This document shows positions 11,366-21,484 of a stretch of DNA of 40,928 nucleotides, one piece after another; positions within the stretch are counted from its first letter, which is position 1; each line of letters begins with the position of its first letter. A program made the position numbers and the translations under genes. The notes beneath the pieces are model-generated. The model was not told the origin of the DNA and ran no database searches. It worked only from the letters and a program-made list of their open reading frames with translations. Source of the DNA: an uncultured Lachnospiraceae bacterium (GTDB lineage: Bacteria; Bacillota; Clostridia; Lachnospirales; Lachnospiraceae); contig CANAZK010000008.1 of assembly GCA_947366105.1 (NCBI GenBank), forward strand, positions 1 to 40,928. Direction: 5' to 3'.

Positions 11366-12217
11366 ATGCCACAGATTATAGACGGAAAGAAAATTGCACA
11401 AGAGATAAAAGATGAGATGAAAATAGAGGCTGACAAGCTGAGAGCACAGGGAATTATTCCCTGCATGGCTGTCATTCTTGTAGGAGATGACCCTGCGTCT
11501 GCTGTGTATGTGGGAGGTAAGAGGAAAGACTGCGCCTATGTAGGAATTGAATCCCGTGCATATGAGCTTCCAAAAACAACAGCGGAAGAAGAACTTCTTA
11601 CGCTGATCGCACAGCTGAATGAGGATAAAAATGTACATGGGATCCTTGTGCAGCTTCCGCTGCCTGGACACATGGACGAGAAGAAAGTAATTAATGCCAT
11701 ATCACCGGATAAAGATGTGGATGGATTTCATCCGGTGAATGTAGGAAGGCTTTGCACCGGTGTCGAAGGCTTTGTGCCTTGTACTCCGGCGGGCATTGTA
11801 CAACTTCTGCATCGTTCGGGAATTAAGATTGAAGGAAAGGAATGTGTTGTGATCGGCAGAAGCAATATCGTGGGAAAGCCTGCTTCTCTTTTACTGCTGC
11901 GTGAAAACGGAACGGTGACCATGACCCATTCAAAGACAGAGAATCTTATGGATATTACAAAACGCGCCGATATTGTGGTGGCGGCTGCAGGACGGCCTAA
12001 ATTTATTACAAAGGAATATTTGAAGAAGGGCGCGGTTGTCATTGACGTCGGAATCCACCGTAATGAGAATAATAAGCTCTGCGGAGATGTGGATTTTGAG
12101 GATGTATTTGAAAAAGTAAGTGCGATTACACCTGTACCGGGAGGCGTAGGGGTAATGACAAGAGCGATGCTTATGTATAATTGTATTAGCGCTGCAAAAC
12201 GGGAGGAATTGTTGTGA
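11366..12217 (+). CDS. folD: Bifunctional methylene-THF dehydrogenase/cyclohydrolase
   Basis: VGDDPASAVYVGGKRKDC, GILVQLPLPGH, DKDVDGFHPVNVGRL, VIGRSNIVGKPASLLL, TPVPGGVGVMTRAML. Confidence 0.98.
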   Translation: MPQIIDGKKIAQEIKDEMKIEADKLRAQGIIPCMAVILVGDDPASAVYVGGKRKDCAYVGIESRAYELPKTTAEEELLTLIAQLNEDKNVHGILVQLPLPGHMDEKKVINAISPDKDVDGFHPVNVGRLCTGVEGFVPCTPAGIVQLLHRSGIKIEGKECVVIGRSNIVGKPASLLLLRENGTVTMTHSKTENLMDITKRADIVVAAAGRPKFITKEYLKKGAVVIDVGIHRNENNKLCGDVDFEDVFEKVSAITPVPGGVGVMTRAMLMYNCISAAKREELL

Positions 12218-13371
12218 GATGTAGTGAGTGTGGAGCGAATATAAGAGAAGGTTCTCTGTACTGTGATGCATGCGGTGCAGAAGTCAGGATTGTACCGGAT
12301 TACAGCTCTTTAGATGAAGTTCTTACCGCACATGTGAGGGGAGAAATTGAAGGAAGAGAACGCCGAAACGGCAAGGAAAGCAGGACGCCGGAACGGCGGC
12401 GGGAGAACAGAACTCGGAAGAATCCGCCCCGCAGAAAGAAGAAAAGCAGCAAAAAGAAAAAAATGCTGATCATTCTCAGCATTTTACTTGCTGCCATGCT
12501 TGTGGGATTTGTTGTTTATCAAAGCTCTTACGGCGGTTATATTCAAAAAGGCTATAATGCATTAGAAAAGAAAAAGTATAATGCGGCAGTGAAATATTTT
12601 AATAATGCCGCTGAAACAAACAGAGAAAAGGCGGACGCTTATATCGGCTTATCCAAAGTTTATATTGCCCAGGATAATCCTTCCGCGGCTTCTGAAGTTT
12701 TTCTGACTCAGATAGCAAACCAGCCTGCAAACGCGGATATTTACCGCGCTGCGGCAGAGTTTTATATGGATACCGGTCAGCCGGAGCAGATACCGCTGAT
12801 GCTGGATGCATGCAGTGAGGAGTCCGTACTGAGAAGTATGTCGGATTATATAGTTGAGACGCCGAAGTTCTCTTTGGAAGAAGGAACTTACGAAGAGCTT
12901 CAGAAGCTGGAGCTTAGTTCCGAGGGAAATACGGTATACTATACTTTGGACGAGTCGGAGCCGACTGAAAAAAGCGGTGCGAAATACGGCGATGAAATTG
13001 GACTGGATGAAGGAGAATGGCTGATACGTGCGGTTGCTGTAAATGAGAAGGGTGTTCCCAGTCTGGTGTCGGAGAAGAAGATTATAGTAGAGCTGCCGAT
13101 TTCAGACCCGCCGATCGTATCTCCGTCAAGCGGTCTTTATGAAAGCGCTATGGATATCACGATTCAGGTAGAGGAAGGATTCAGTGCATATTATGTGTTC
13201 GGTCAGACAGAGCCGAATCCTGATAATTGGGAAAAATATACAGGTCCGATTGCAATGCCGGAGGGGAATACGATATTCAGCGCAGTGCTGGTAGACGACT
13301 CTACCAACAAAATAAGTTCCGCCACGGTACGCAATTATGATTTGAGTATCAATCCTGAAGAAAATGAGTAA
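12214..13371 (+). CDS. Zinc-ribbon + TM + TPR + chitobiase/FN3-like repeat protein
   Basis: CSECGANIREGSLYCDACGAEV; KKKMLIILSILLAAMLVGFVVY; TPR-like repeats; YYTLDESEPTEKSGAKY and AYYVFGQTEPNPDNWEKYTGPI repeats; GTG start overlaps the folD stop. Confidence 0.75.
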   Translation: MRCSECGANIREGSLYCDACGAEVRIVPDYSSLDEVLTAHVRGEIEGRERRNGKESRTPERRRENRTRKNPPRRKKKSSKKKKMLIILSILLAAMLVGFVVYQSSYGGYIQKGYNALEKKKYNAAVKYFNNAAETNREKADAYIGLSKVYIAQDNPSAASEVFLTQIANQPANADIYRAAAEFYMDTGQPEQIPLMLDACSEESVLRSMSDYIVETPKFSLEEGTYEELQKLELSSEGNTVYYTLDESEPTEKSGAKYGDEIGLDEGEWLIRAVAVNEKGVPSLVSEKKIIVELPISDPPIVSPSSGLYESAMDITIQVEEGFSAYYVFGQTEPNPDNWEKYTGPIAMPEGNTIFSAVLVDDSTNKISSATVRNYDLSINPEENE

Positions 13372-13449
13372 AAAGTACAAAGATAAAACTTGATATTTTC
13401 ATAACAATGTTTTATGATTAATGGTAGATAAAATTTAAGGAGGCACATA

Positions 13450-14337
13450 ATGTATAAAATATTAAAAGCTGAAGAATTAGCGGATAAGATTTATCTTATG
13501 GATGTGGAAGCGCCAAGAGTTGCAAAGCATTGTCAACCTGGACAATTTATTATTGTAAAGATGGATGACAAGGGTGAAAGAATCCCGCTTACAATCTGCG
13601 ACTATGACAGGGAAGCGGGAACAATTACAATTGTATTTCAGATTGTCGGAGCATCTACTCAGAAAATGGCTGAACTGAAAGCCGGCGACAGTTTCAGAGA
13701 CTTTACAGGACCATTGGGATGCGCGTCTGAGTTTGTAAATGAAGATTTGGAAGAGTTAAAGAATAAAAAGATTTTATTTGTGGCAGGCGGTGTTGGAGCG
13801 GCTCCTGTATACCCACAGGTAAAATGGATGAAAAATAACGGAATTGATGTTGACGTCATCGTCGGTTCTAAGACAAAAGACATGCTTATTCTTGAAAAAG
13901 AGATGGAAGCGGTTGCAGGGAACCTCTATGTATGTACAGACGACGGTTCTTACGGACATTCAGGCATGGTTACAAGCATGATTGAGAAGTTGGCTGAAGA
14001 AGGAAAGAAATACGATGTATGTATAGCAATCGGACCGATGATTATGATGAAATTCGTCTGTCTGCTTACAAAGAAATTAGAAATTCCTACTATCGTAAGT
14101 ATGAACCCGATCATGGTTGACGGAACAGGTATGTGCGGCGCATGTCGTCTTCAGGTAGGTAATGAGATTAAGTTTGCCTGTGTAGACGGACCGGAGTTTG
14201 ACGGACATTTGGTAGATTTTGACCAGGCTATGAAGAGACAGATGATGTACAGGACAGAAGAAGGCCGCGCAATGTTAAAATTACAGGAAGGTGACACACA
14301 TCACGGCGGATGTGGTCATTGTGGAGGTGACAACTAA
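13450..14337 (+). CDS. Ferredoxin-NADP+ reductase/sulfide dehydrogenase alpha subunit (NfnA-like)
   Basis: PGQFIIVKMDDKGERIPLTICDYD, FVAGGVGAAPVYPQVKWM, MCGACRLQVGNEIKFACVDGPEFDGHLVDF. Confidence 0.93.
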   Translation: MYKILKAEELADKIYLMDVEAPRVAKHCQPGQFIIVKMDDKGERIPLTICDYDREAGTITIVFQIVGASTQKMAELKAGDSFRDFTGPLGCASEFVNEDLEELKNKKILFVAGGVGAAPVYPQVKWMKNNGIDVDVIVGSKTKDMLILEKEMEAVAGNLYVCTDDGSYGHSGMVTSMIEKLAEEGKKYDVCIAIGPMIMMKFVCLLTKKLEIPTIVSMNPIMVDGTGMCGACRLQVGNEIKFACVDGPEFDGHLVDFDQAMKRQMMYRTEEGRAMLKLQEGDTHHGGCGHCGGDN

Positions 14338-15725
14338 TGGCTGATGTATTAAAGAAAGTACCGGTAAGGGAACAGGATCCGCAGGTTCGCGCTAACAATT
14401 TTGAAGAAGTATGTTTAGGATATAATAAAGAAGAGGCTATGGACGAGGCAACACGCTGCATTAATTGTAAAAATGCAAAGTGTATTCAGGGATGTCCAGT
14501 AGCTATCAACATTCCGGGATTTATTCAGGAAGTTAAAGCAGGAAACATTGAAGAGGCTTATAAGATTATTGGTCAGGCTTCTGCACTTCCGGCTATCTGC
14601 GGACGTGTCTGCCCTCAGGAGTCACAGTGTGAAGGTAAATGTATACGCGGTATCAAAGGCGAGCCGGTTTCCATCGGAAAGCTTGAAAGATTTGTTGCCG
14701 ACTATGCGTTAGAGAACGATATCAAACCGATTGGCGCTGAAAGCACAAACGGACATAAAGTAGCGGTTATCGGTTCAGGACCTGCAGGTCTTACATGTGC
14801 GGGTGATCTTGCAAAATTAGGATATGAAGTAACAGTATTCGAGGCTCTTCATGAACTCGGCGGTGTATTGGTATACGGTATTCCTGAATTCCGTCTGCCA
14901 AAACATGCGGTTGTTGCAAAGGAGATTGAGAAGGTAAAAGAGTTAGGCGTGAAATTCGAAACTAACGTTGTTATCGGTAAATCAACAACAATTGACCAGC
15001 TGATTGAAGAAGAAGGATTCGAGGCTGTGTTTGTAGGTTCAGGCGCAGGTCTTCCGAAATTCATGGGGATTCCTGGAGAGAACGCAAACGGCGTATTTTC
15101 AGCTAACGAATACTTAACAAGAAGTAATCTTATGAAAGCGTTTGACGAGTCTTATGATACACCAATCGTAGCCGGTACGAAAGTAGCGGTTGTCGGCGGC
15201 GGCAATGTTGCCATGGATGCTGCCAGAACGGCGCTTCGTCTTGGCGCGGAAGTACATATTGTATACCGCCGCAGCGAGGAAGAACTGCCGGCCAGAGTAG
15301 AGGAAGTTCACCACGCAAAAGAAGAAGGGGTAATCTTCGATCTGCTTACAAATCCAAAGGAAATATTAGTGGATGATAAGGGTTATGTAAAAGGCATGAC
15401 AGTTGTTAAGATGGAATTAGGCGCGCCTGATGAATCAGGTAGAAGACGTCCTGTGGAAGTTGCAGGCTCTGAGTATACAATTGAGCTTGACACGGTTATT
15501 ATGTCACTCGGCACGTCTCCTAACCCGCTGATTTCTTCTACAACAGAGGGTCTTGAGGTTAATAAATGGCAGTGCATCGTGGCAGACGAAGAGACTGGTA
15601 AGACAACAAAAGAAGGCGTTTATGCCGGCGGCGACGCTGTAACAGGCGCGGCAACCGTTATCCTTGCTATGGGTGCAGGAAAAGCAGGCGCAAAAGGTAT
15701 TCACGAATATTTATCAAATAAATAG
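14337..15725 (+). CDS. NADPH-dependent glutamate synthase-like oxidoreductase (NfnB/GltA-like)
   Basis: CINCKNAKCIQGCPVAINIPGFI, AICGRVCPQESQCEGKCI, VIGSGPAGLTCAGDLAKLGYEVTVFEA; 1-bp stop/start overlap with the upstream subunit. Confidence 0.94.
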   Translation: MADVLKKVPVREQDPQVRANNFEEVCLGYNKEEAMDEATRCINCKNAKCIQGCPVAINIPGFIQEVKAGNIEEAYKIIGQASALPAICGRVCPQESQCEGKCIRGIKGEPVSIGKLERFVADYALENDIKPIGAESTNGHKVAVIGSGPAGLTCAGDLAKLGYEVTVFEALHELGGVLVYGIPEFRLPKHAVVAKEIEKVKELGVKFETNVVIGKSTTIDQLIEEEGFEAVFVGSGAGLPKFMGIPGENANGVFSANEYLTRSNLMKAFDESYDTPIVAGTKVAVVGGGNVAMDAARTALRLGAEVHIVYRRSEEELPARVEEVHHAKEEGVIFDLLTNPKEILVDDKGYVKGMTVVKMELGAPDESGRRRPVEVAGSEYTIELDTVIMSLGTSPNPLISSTTEGLEVNKWQCIVADEETGKTTKEGVYAGGDAVTGAATVILAMGAGKAGAKGIHEYLSNK

Positions 15726-15740
15726 AATGATGTTATAAAA

Positions 15741-15775
15741 TGTCTTTGCGTCGTTTGCGATGCAAAGACATTTTT
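15741..15775 (+). terminator. Rho-independent terminator
   Basis: TGTCTTTGCgTCG tttg CGAtGCAAAGACA TTTTT. Confidence 0.9.
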
Positions 15776-15826
15776 CATGATATAGGAAACTTCCGACAGG
15801 AGGTGTGTTTGCGGAAAGGGTAATAT

Positions 15827-16702
15827 ATGCAGAAGACGAAATTCAGAAATACTATATTTTTATTATTGACGGCAGTTATTTGGGGAACTGCATTTGTGGC
15901 GCAGAGCGTGGGAATGGATTATATCGGTCCGTTTACGTTTAATGCAGCCCGTTTTTTAATAGGCGGAACCGTGCTTCTTCCGCTGATTTGGTATCGCTCC
16001 AAACGGGTTCCCAAGATTAGGGAAAAATCGTTGAAGAAAATTACGCTTGCCGGCGGTGTCTGTTGCGGAGCGGCGCTTTGCAGCGCCAGTCTTTTTCAGC
16101 AGATAGGCATCCAGTATACGACCGTAGGCAAGGCAGGATTTATTACAACATTATATATTATTATTGTTCCGGTTATCGGACTTTTATTTGGGAGAAGTGT
16201 CCCGGGGAAAGTATGGGTCGGCGCTGTTATGGCAGTTTTTGGGCTTTATCTTCTCTGTGTAAACGAAAGTTTTACGATCGGCAGGGGAGACTGGCTTGTG
16301 TTGATATGTGCCGTATTGTTTTCCATACATATATTAGTGATCGACTATTTCTCGCCAAAAGTTGACGGAGTGGTTCTTTCGTCTATCCAGTTTTATGTAA
16401 GCGGCATCATAAGCACAATCGGGGCGCTTTGGAAAGAGACGCCGGATATACTGCAAATGCTTGATGCGGCGGCGCCGATTCTTTATGCAGGCGTTATGTC
16501 CTGCGGGGTGGCATATACGCTTCAGGTAATTGGACAGAAAAATATGAACCCGACAATCGCTTCATTGATTCTAAGCCTTGAGTCGGTGATCTCGGTTTTG
16601 GCAGGGTGGCTGATTTTGGGGCAGGCACTGAGTTTAAAAGAAATATTTGGATGCGTGATTGTGTTTGCGGCTGTCATTCTTGTACAGCTTCCTAATATTT
16701 AA
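15827..16702 (+). CDS. EamA/DMT-superfamily transporter
   Basis: Ten TM pattern; LLTAVIWGTAFVAQSVGMDYIGPFTFNAARFLIGG; C-terminal LESVISVLAGWLILGQALSLKEIFGCVIVFAAVIL. Confidence 0.92.
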   Translation: MQKTKFRNTIFLLLTAVIWGTAFVAQSVGMDYIGPFTFNAARFLIGGTVLLPLIWYRSKRVPKIREKSLKKITLAGGVCCGAALCSASLFQQIGIQYTTVGKAGFITTLYIIIVPVIGLLFGRSVPGKVWVGAVMAVFGLYLLCVNESFTIGRGDWLVLICAVLFSIHILVIDYFSPKVDGVVLSSIQFYVSGIISTIGALWKETPDILQMLDAAAPILYAGVMSCGVAYTLQVIGQKNMNPTIASLILSLESVISVLAGWLILGQALSLKEIFGCVIVFAAVILVQLPNI

Positions 16703-16832
16703 GGTTGATTCCATAATATTTTCAGAGTATAATAATTTCTAAGAAACTTACTGAACCTTGCGGCAGCTGACTGATATCTGTGCAGACACGGCCGTTTAGT
16801 CTGCCGACTGCGAGAATCAAAGGAGAAATATT

Positions 16833-17279
16833 ATGGAAAAAGAAATTACAAATGACAGTATGATAGAGGAAAAAAAGATAGAAGAAAAAGAAATAGAGGA
16901 AACTTCAGAGGAGCAGGTAAGGACTGCGCCGAAATCGCCGGAACCTGACAGGGAAGCGATGACAGACAGATACATAAGTCTTAAGTCGGAGGGAATTGAA
17001 TTCGATAAAGAGGCATGGATCCTTGCACACATTAAACCGGAAGATATTATGGAGTATCTCCGAATGGAAGACAAAAAGAACGAGATGGTTCTGAAACTGA
17101 AAAAAGAACGTGAAGAGCGGATTTTTAAAATCTTGGAAATGATAGTGGTATTATTCTCCATTATCTGTATCGTATTTTTCTTAAAGGATAATCCGACAGT
17201 TCTTGTTAATATTTTATATATTATAGGTATCATAGCAGTTCTTTGGATTTTAAAAAGAAAAGACGGAAGCAGCGAATAG
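16833..17279 (+). CDS. Hypothetical membrane protein with acidic N-terminus
   Basis: RBS aaaggag; Glu/Lys-rich N-terminus; two C-terminal TM helices. Confidence 0.6.
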   Translation: MEKEITNDSMIEEKKIEEKEIEETSEEQVRTAPKSPEPDREAMTDRYISLKSEGIEFDKEAWILAHIKPEDIMEYLRMEDKKNEMVLKLKKEREERIFKILEMIVVLFSIICIVFFLKDNPTVLVNILYIIGIIAVLWILKRKDGSSE

Positions 17280-17289
17280 TATACTTGAT

Positions 17290-17361
17290 GTACCGTTTCA
17301 TTCACATTTCGCATAATGGCTTGTTTGAACTGCCATCTGCTGAAAGTGAATGAAACAGTAC
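17290..17361. repeat. Long near-perfect inverted repeat between convergent genes
   Basis: GTACCGTTTCATTCAC...GTGAATGAAACAGTAC (15/16), with inner pairing aTTTCgCATaATGGC / GCCATcTGCtGAAA. Confidence 0.75.
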
Positions 17362-17393
17362 TTTGGATTCTTGTTTATAAGCCTGCTGTTTTG

Positions 17394-17654
17394 CTAATGC
17401 CTTGGATTTGCTTTTACCATATTTGCACCTTTCATGAGTGCAGCTGTAATATCAGCGCTGTGCTGCAGACCTAAACTATATGTTTTGGAATAAACTTCCC
17501 CTTTCTGTGTGGCTACATATTTCGGCGGAAGCTGGTTGAGTGCAAAAGCAACGATATCATTGTGGCACTGTTCGCAAGTGCAGCATTCAAAAGTCGGACT
17601 GACTTTATCGTAGGCTTCTTCTACAAGAATTTCCATTATATTCTGATAGTTCAT
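17394..17654 (-). CDS. ComFB-like (late competence development) protein
   Basis: MNYQNIMEILVEEAYDKV ... CCTCEQCHNDIVAFALNQLPPKYVATQKGEVYSK matches the ComFB pattern. Confidence 0.85.
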   Translation of the reverse strand: MNYQNIMEILVEEAYDKVSPTFECCTCEQCHNDIVAFALNQLPPKYVATQKGEVYSKTYSLGLQHSADITAALMKGANMVKANPRH

Positions 17655-17790
17655 TTGGTATATTCCTCCTTCTTCTGATTAATTGTATCATATCATAGAG
17701 GTGCTTAAAATACAATTATAACTGTTGTTTTGATTAAATAAAACATTTATGCGTAATGGTGTGTAGTCTGCGAAAATAAAGGAGAGGAAG

Positions 17791-19359
17791 ATGACGCCTG
17801 AAGGAATCAATAAAGATATAAAAGAACTACAGCGGTTCATGCCTGATAATGCTTTTGCAAAAAAGACACTGGAGCTGAAAGCAGGGGAAGCTTTAATTAC
17901 AGAAGCTTCAAAAAAGCTCGCGGAATCAAAAAAAGAGATTCAGGATGAGAGCAGAGAAAAGAAAGAAGAAAAAGAAGAATACAGAGATACTTCCAGTCTT
18001 TCAGAACAAAGCAAGTGGTTTGGGATTGAAAGGAAAGCGGTCGAAAATATTTTCAAAAAATGGGCGCTTGAAATGGAAGCGGAGCTTTGGGAAGCGTTTT
18101 TAAACTGGTTTCCTAAGACAGACCAGTCTCTTCACGATCAATTGGAAGAATTGTCAGAGCTTTATCTGGCGCTGGTAAAAAGTGTTTTAATACATACGGT
18201 AGGTAAGGAACAGCAGGAGCAGATGCTGCGGCTTGAAACGGTTCTGTCAGAAAAACTGAATCTTCTGATACAACAGTCATTGAAAGAGCTGATGGAATTC
18301 ACTGGAGAATTCGGAACGGAAGAAATACAGAAAAATATAAAATCAAGTCTTTATCGGCAGATTACAGGAGATACATTATCAAGAAGCGAGATAGATGCCT
18401 TTTATTCCAAAGACGGGGCGCGGCAGAACGGCGCGCTGAATAAAAACCAAAGCGGAGCTTCTTTATATTATCCTTCAGGTAAAAACGCCATAAAACTGAA
18501 TCAGAATTACCATGAACGTATCAACAGTGAGGCGCTTTTGATAAACCGGGAAAATGCTATTGGAGGCTATTTGAAAGGCGGAGAGTATAACGTTGGATAT
18601 CAGGGGAATGTGGCTGTTTACTCCGAAAGAGAGATGGAACTGGCAAATCAATTTGTTCAATATATTACCGGTTCGGGCAATCTTTTTGAAAATAGAGGCG
18701 TTACTGCCCAAAATTCAGAGGTCTTCGGGGTTCTTGCGGCTGTTACTGCAATGAAAGGAAATATCTTTTTCGCAGACAAGGAGAATACCGGTTTATTTGG
18801 ATCGGAAGTGAAAGGCATGCTGAGCCGATTCATTGATTTTTACTTGATTCAGGCTGAACAGCAGAATACAGCGGGAGTCCAAATGGCGCGCGGAAGCGGA
18901 AGCGGAAGTCAAAGAAGCGCTTACGGAGGGGTGTATGATGTTTACTATTATATGATGAACATATACAGTAAAACGAAAGAGCCTTCGAAGTCGGTTATGG
19001 AAGGGATTCAATATGCGGCACAGATGTTTGAAAAGAAAAAGCTGGACGCTGCTTTTTCTAAAGATTCTGCCTACGGAAAAGAAGCCGGTTTTTTCGAGAT
19101 GTTTAGAAAGGATCAGACAGGAGACTGGAGTGTAGGGAGACAGATTCTTGAAAAAGACTGGGAAGAGTTTCTCCGCATGGCGGGTTGGCAGAATAGAAAG
19201 AATTTCTATCTGTTATTGGAAAAATATAGTCCCTGGGGAACCGCTTTAAGTGCTGGAAAGAAGTCCCGTTTTAGAAAACATGAAATTGATAAGATGCTTA
19301 TTTTTGGATGTGGCGCGGTGCTTGCCGCGGTTCTGCTTTATATGCTTTTTGGCATATAG
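17791..19359 (+). CDS. Protein of unknown function, 522 aa, C-terminal tail anchor
   Basis: RBS aaaggagagg; no N-terminal signal; one hydrophobic helix at the extreme C-terminus (MLIFGCGAVLAAVLLYMLFGI). Confidence 0.7.
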   Translation: MTPEGINKDIKELQRFMPDNAFAKKTLELKAGEALITEASKKLAESKKEIQDESREKKEEKEEYRDTSSLSEQSKWFGIERKAVENIFKKWALEMEAELWEAFLNWFPKTDQSLHDQLEELSELYLALVKSVLIHTVGKEQQEQMLRLETVLSEKLNLLIQQSLKELMEFTGEFGTEEIQKNIKSSLYRQITGDTLSRSEIDAFYSKDGARQNGALNKNQSGASLYYPSGKNAIKLNQNYHERINSEALLINRENAIGGYLKGGEYNVGYQGNVAVYSEREMELANQFVQYITGSGNLFENRGVTAQNSEVFGVLAAVTAMKGNIFFADKENTGLFGSEVKGMLSRFIDFYLIQAEQQNTAGVQMARGSGSGSQRSAYGGVYDVYYYMMNIYSKTKEPSKSVMEGIQYAAQMFEKKKLDAAFSKDSAYGKEAGFFEMFRKDQTGDWSVGRQILEKDWEEFLRMAGWQNRKNFYLLLEKYSPWGTALSAGKKSRFRKHEIDKMLIFGCGAVLAAVLLYMLFGI

Positions 19360-19488
19360 AATATAATAAAAATGAATGTAAACTGAGGGTAGAGACCCAA
19401 ATTATTACACTGGATTTTTCTGACGAAATATGCTATACTAGACTAAATGTGTTTGGGAGTGTAGCGAGGGTGTTTATTCATTAATACG

Positions 19489-19512
19489 AATTATTCACGT
19501 GTACGAATAATT
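19489..19512. promoter_or_regulatory. Inverted repeat in the leader of the first chemoreceptor gene
   Basis: AATTATTC acgtgtac GAATAATT. Confidence 0.4.
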
Positions 19513-19610
19513 ACAGGTTTCAAACATAAGTTTACGATAAAATTTTGTATTCTTTGTGCGGCTGCGGAGCCGGAACAGAAAGAGTACGGAAAGATGGAGG
19601 AGAATCAAAT

Positions 19611-21413
19611 ATGAGAAATTGGATCAAAAACATGAAAATTTCCGCAAAACTTTTAACGATGCTCGGTATTGCAATCGTAGGGATGCTTATTATCGGCTTT
19701 TTTTCTTTTACTTTGATGGGACGGATGAACAGCGCCACCACCGAAATTACCCAAGGGTGGATGTTAGGTGTGGAAAGAGCGCGTTCGATTGACACAAATG
19801 TATCGGATTTCCGTCTGCATGAAAGAATGTATGTAACGTCGACAAACGACGAAGGGCGTCAGAAAAATATAAAAGACATGGAACTGATGGAAGAAGAAAT
19901 CCAGAAAGAGATTGATGCCTATCAGAAAACAGTGGATCCAGAAAACACAGAAGATCAGGAACATATTGATACTGTAAAGAAAGCTTGGCAGGAGTATATG
20001 TCATTTCATGAGGAACTGAGAGCGCTTGCGGATTCAGGCGATTATTATGCGGCGCTGCTTTTGATGGAGGACAAGGGAGAAACCGTTTACAAAAACGTAG
20101 GTGATACTCTGACAGCGCTGACCGATTATAATGGAAAAATGGCGTCGGCTGCCGGTGATGACAGTGCGGATACTTACAAACTGTCTACAATTGTTTTGGT
20201 AGCAATTATTGCAATCATTATTATAATCAGCTCCCTTATGGCAATTATGATTATCCGCGGTGTTCGTATTCCGGTACAAGAGATTGAGAATGCCGTAGTG
20301 AAGCTGGCAAAAGTAGAAATGGATGATGTTGAATTAAATTATACATCTAAAGATGAACTTGGAATACTTGCAGACCAAGTGAGAACATTGATGCATAAGC
20401 TGCGTGCTATTATTGAGGACGAAACAAACTTTTTGGCAAAAGTTGCCGACAATGATTATACAGTGGACTCTATCTGTCCGGAAGAATATATTGGCGGATT
20501 CCAGCCGGTACTTGTTTCATTTAGAACGATTGCCGATCGTTTGAACAATAATTTCTACCAGATTTCTACTTCGGCAGAACAGGTGTCAAGCGGAGCGGAG
20601 CAGGTATCAAACGGAGCCCAGACTCTTGCACAGGGAGCTACAGAACAGGCAAGTTCGGTAGAAGAGCTTTCCGCTGCAATTAATGAAGTTTCAAGAGAAG
20701 TAAACAACAACGCGGAGGCAGCGAAGAACGCAAACTTAAAAGCCGACGAGGTTGGTGCAAGCATGCAGGTAAGTAACGAGAAGATGCAGGAAATGATTTC
20801 TGCCATGTCGGAAATCAGCGACAGTTCAAGTGAAATCGGAAAAATTATTAAGACAATTGAAGATATCGCATTCCAAACAAATATTCTTGCACTTAACGCA
20901 GCCGTGGAAGCCGCACGTGCAGGCGAGGCAGGCAAGGGATTTGCGGTTGTAGCTGATGAAGTTCGTAATTTGGCAAGTAAGTCGGCAGAGGCTTCCAAGA
21001 ATACGGCGGCTCTTATTGAGCATTCAATAAAAGCGGTTGAGAATGGTACATATATTGCGGATGAGACGGCGAAATCACTGCTTCAGGCTGTTGAAGGCGC
21101 AAAAGAAGCTACAGCTATTATTAACCAAATTTCAGAAGCAAGTGAACGTCAGGCTGATGAAATCCGTCAGATTACTGTGGGAATCGATCAAATTTCCAGT
21201 GTGGTTCAGTCTAATTCGGCTACGAGTGAAGAATCTGCGGCAGCCAGCCAGGAGCTTTCTTCACAGGCACACGTGCTTAAGGATTTGGTCAGCACGGTAC
21301 GTCTGCGTGACGGATTGCAGCAAAAGGCAGGTATTGCAGATGTATACAGCAGTCCTTCGGCAGCAAATTATTCATACAGCGAGCCGGTAATTTACAATTC
21401 TGCCAAATATTAA
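19611..21413 (+). CDS. Methyl-accepting chemotaxis protein
   Basis: 4HB-like sensor region, HAMP, and signalling hub [40 protein letters not shown]; start placed at the ATG after ggagg. Confidence 0.95.
   Translation: MRNWIKNMKISAKLLTMLGIAIVGMLIIGFFSFTLMGRMNSATTEITQGWMLGVERARSIDTNVSDFRLHERMYVTSTNDEGRQKNIKDMELMEEEIQKEIDAYQKTVDPENTEDQEHIDTVKKAWQEYMSFHEELRALADSGDYYAALLLMEDKGETVYKNVGDTLTALTDYNGKMASAAGDDSADTYKLSTIVLVAIIAIIIIISSLMAIMIIRGVRIPVQEIENAVVKLAKVEMDDVELNYTSKDELGILADQVRTLMHKLRAIIEDETNFLAKVADNDYTVDSICPEEYIGGFQPVLVSFRTIADRLNNNFYQISTSAEQVSSGAEQVSNGAQTLAQGATEQASSVEELSAAINEVSREVNNNAEAAKNANLKADEVGASMQVSNEKMQEMISAMSEISDSSSEIGKIIKTIEDIAFQTNILALNAAVEAARAGEAGKGFAVVADEVRNLASKSAEASKNTAALIEHSIKAVENGTYIADETAKSLLQAVEGAKEATAIINQISEASERQADEIRQITVGIDQISSVVQSNSATSEESAAASQELSSQAHVLKDLVSTVRLRDGLQQKAGIADVYSSPSAANYSYSEPVIYNSAKY
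20832..21014 (+). repeat. Copy 1 of ~180-bp diverged direct repeat (hub of tandem MCP genes)
   Basis: Aligned by eye with ~22697-22879; the longest stretches (e.g. gtaatttggcaag[t/c]aagtcggcagaggcttccaagaatac) are nearly identical. Confidence 0.7.
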
Positions 21414-21484
21414 AAAAAAGACTGATTAATTGATAACTGTATTTTAAGAACAGGAATATATGCTAAGTGTTAGGAGGATGCATC

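Noticed and set aside
20555-20998. 147-aa minus-strand ORF within the MCP gene (and its counterpart 22663-22992)
   Set aside because: Appears in both paralogues only because the hub DNA is duplicated; mirror of coding sequence.
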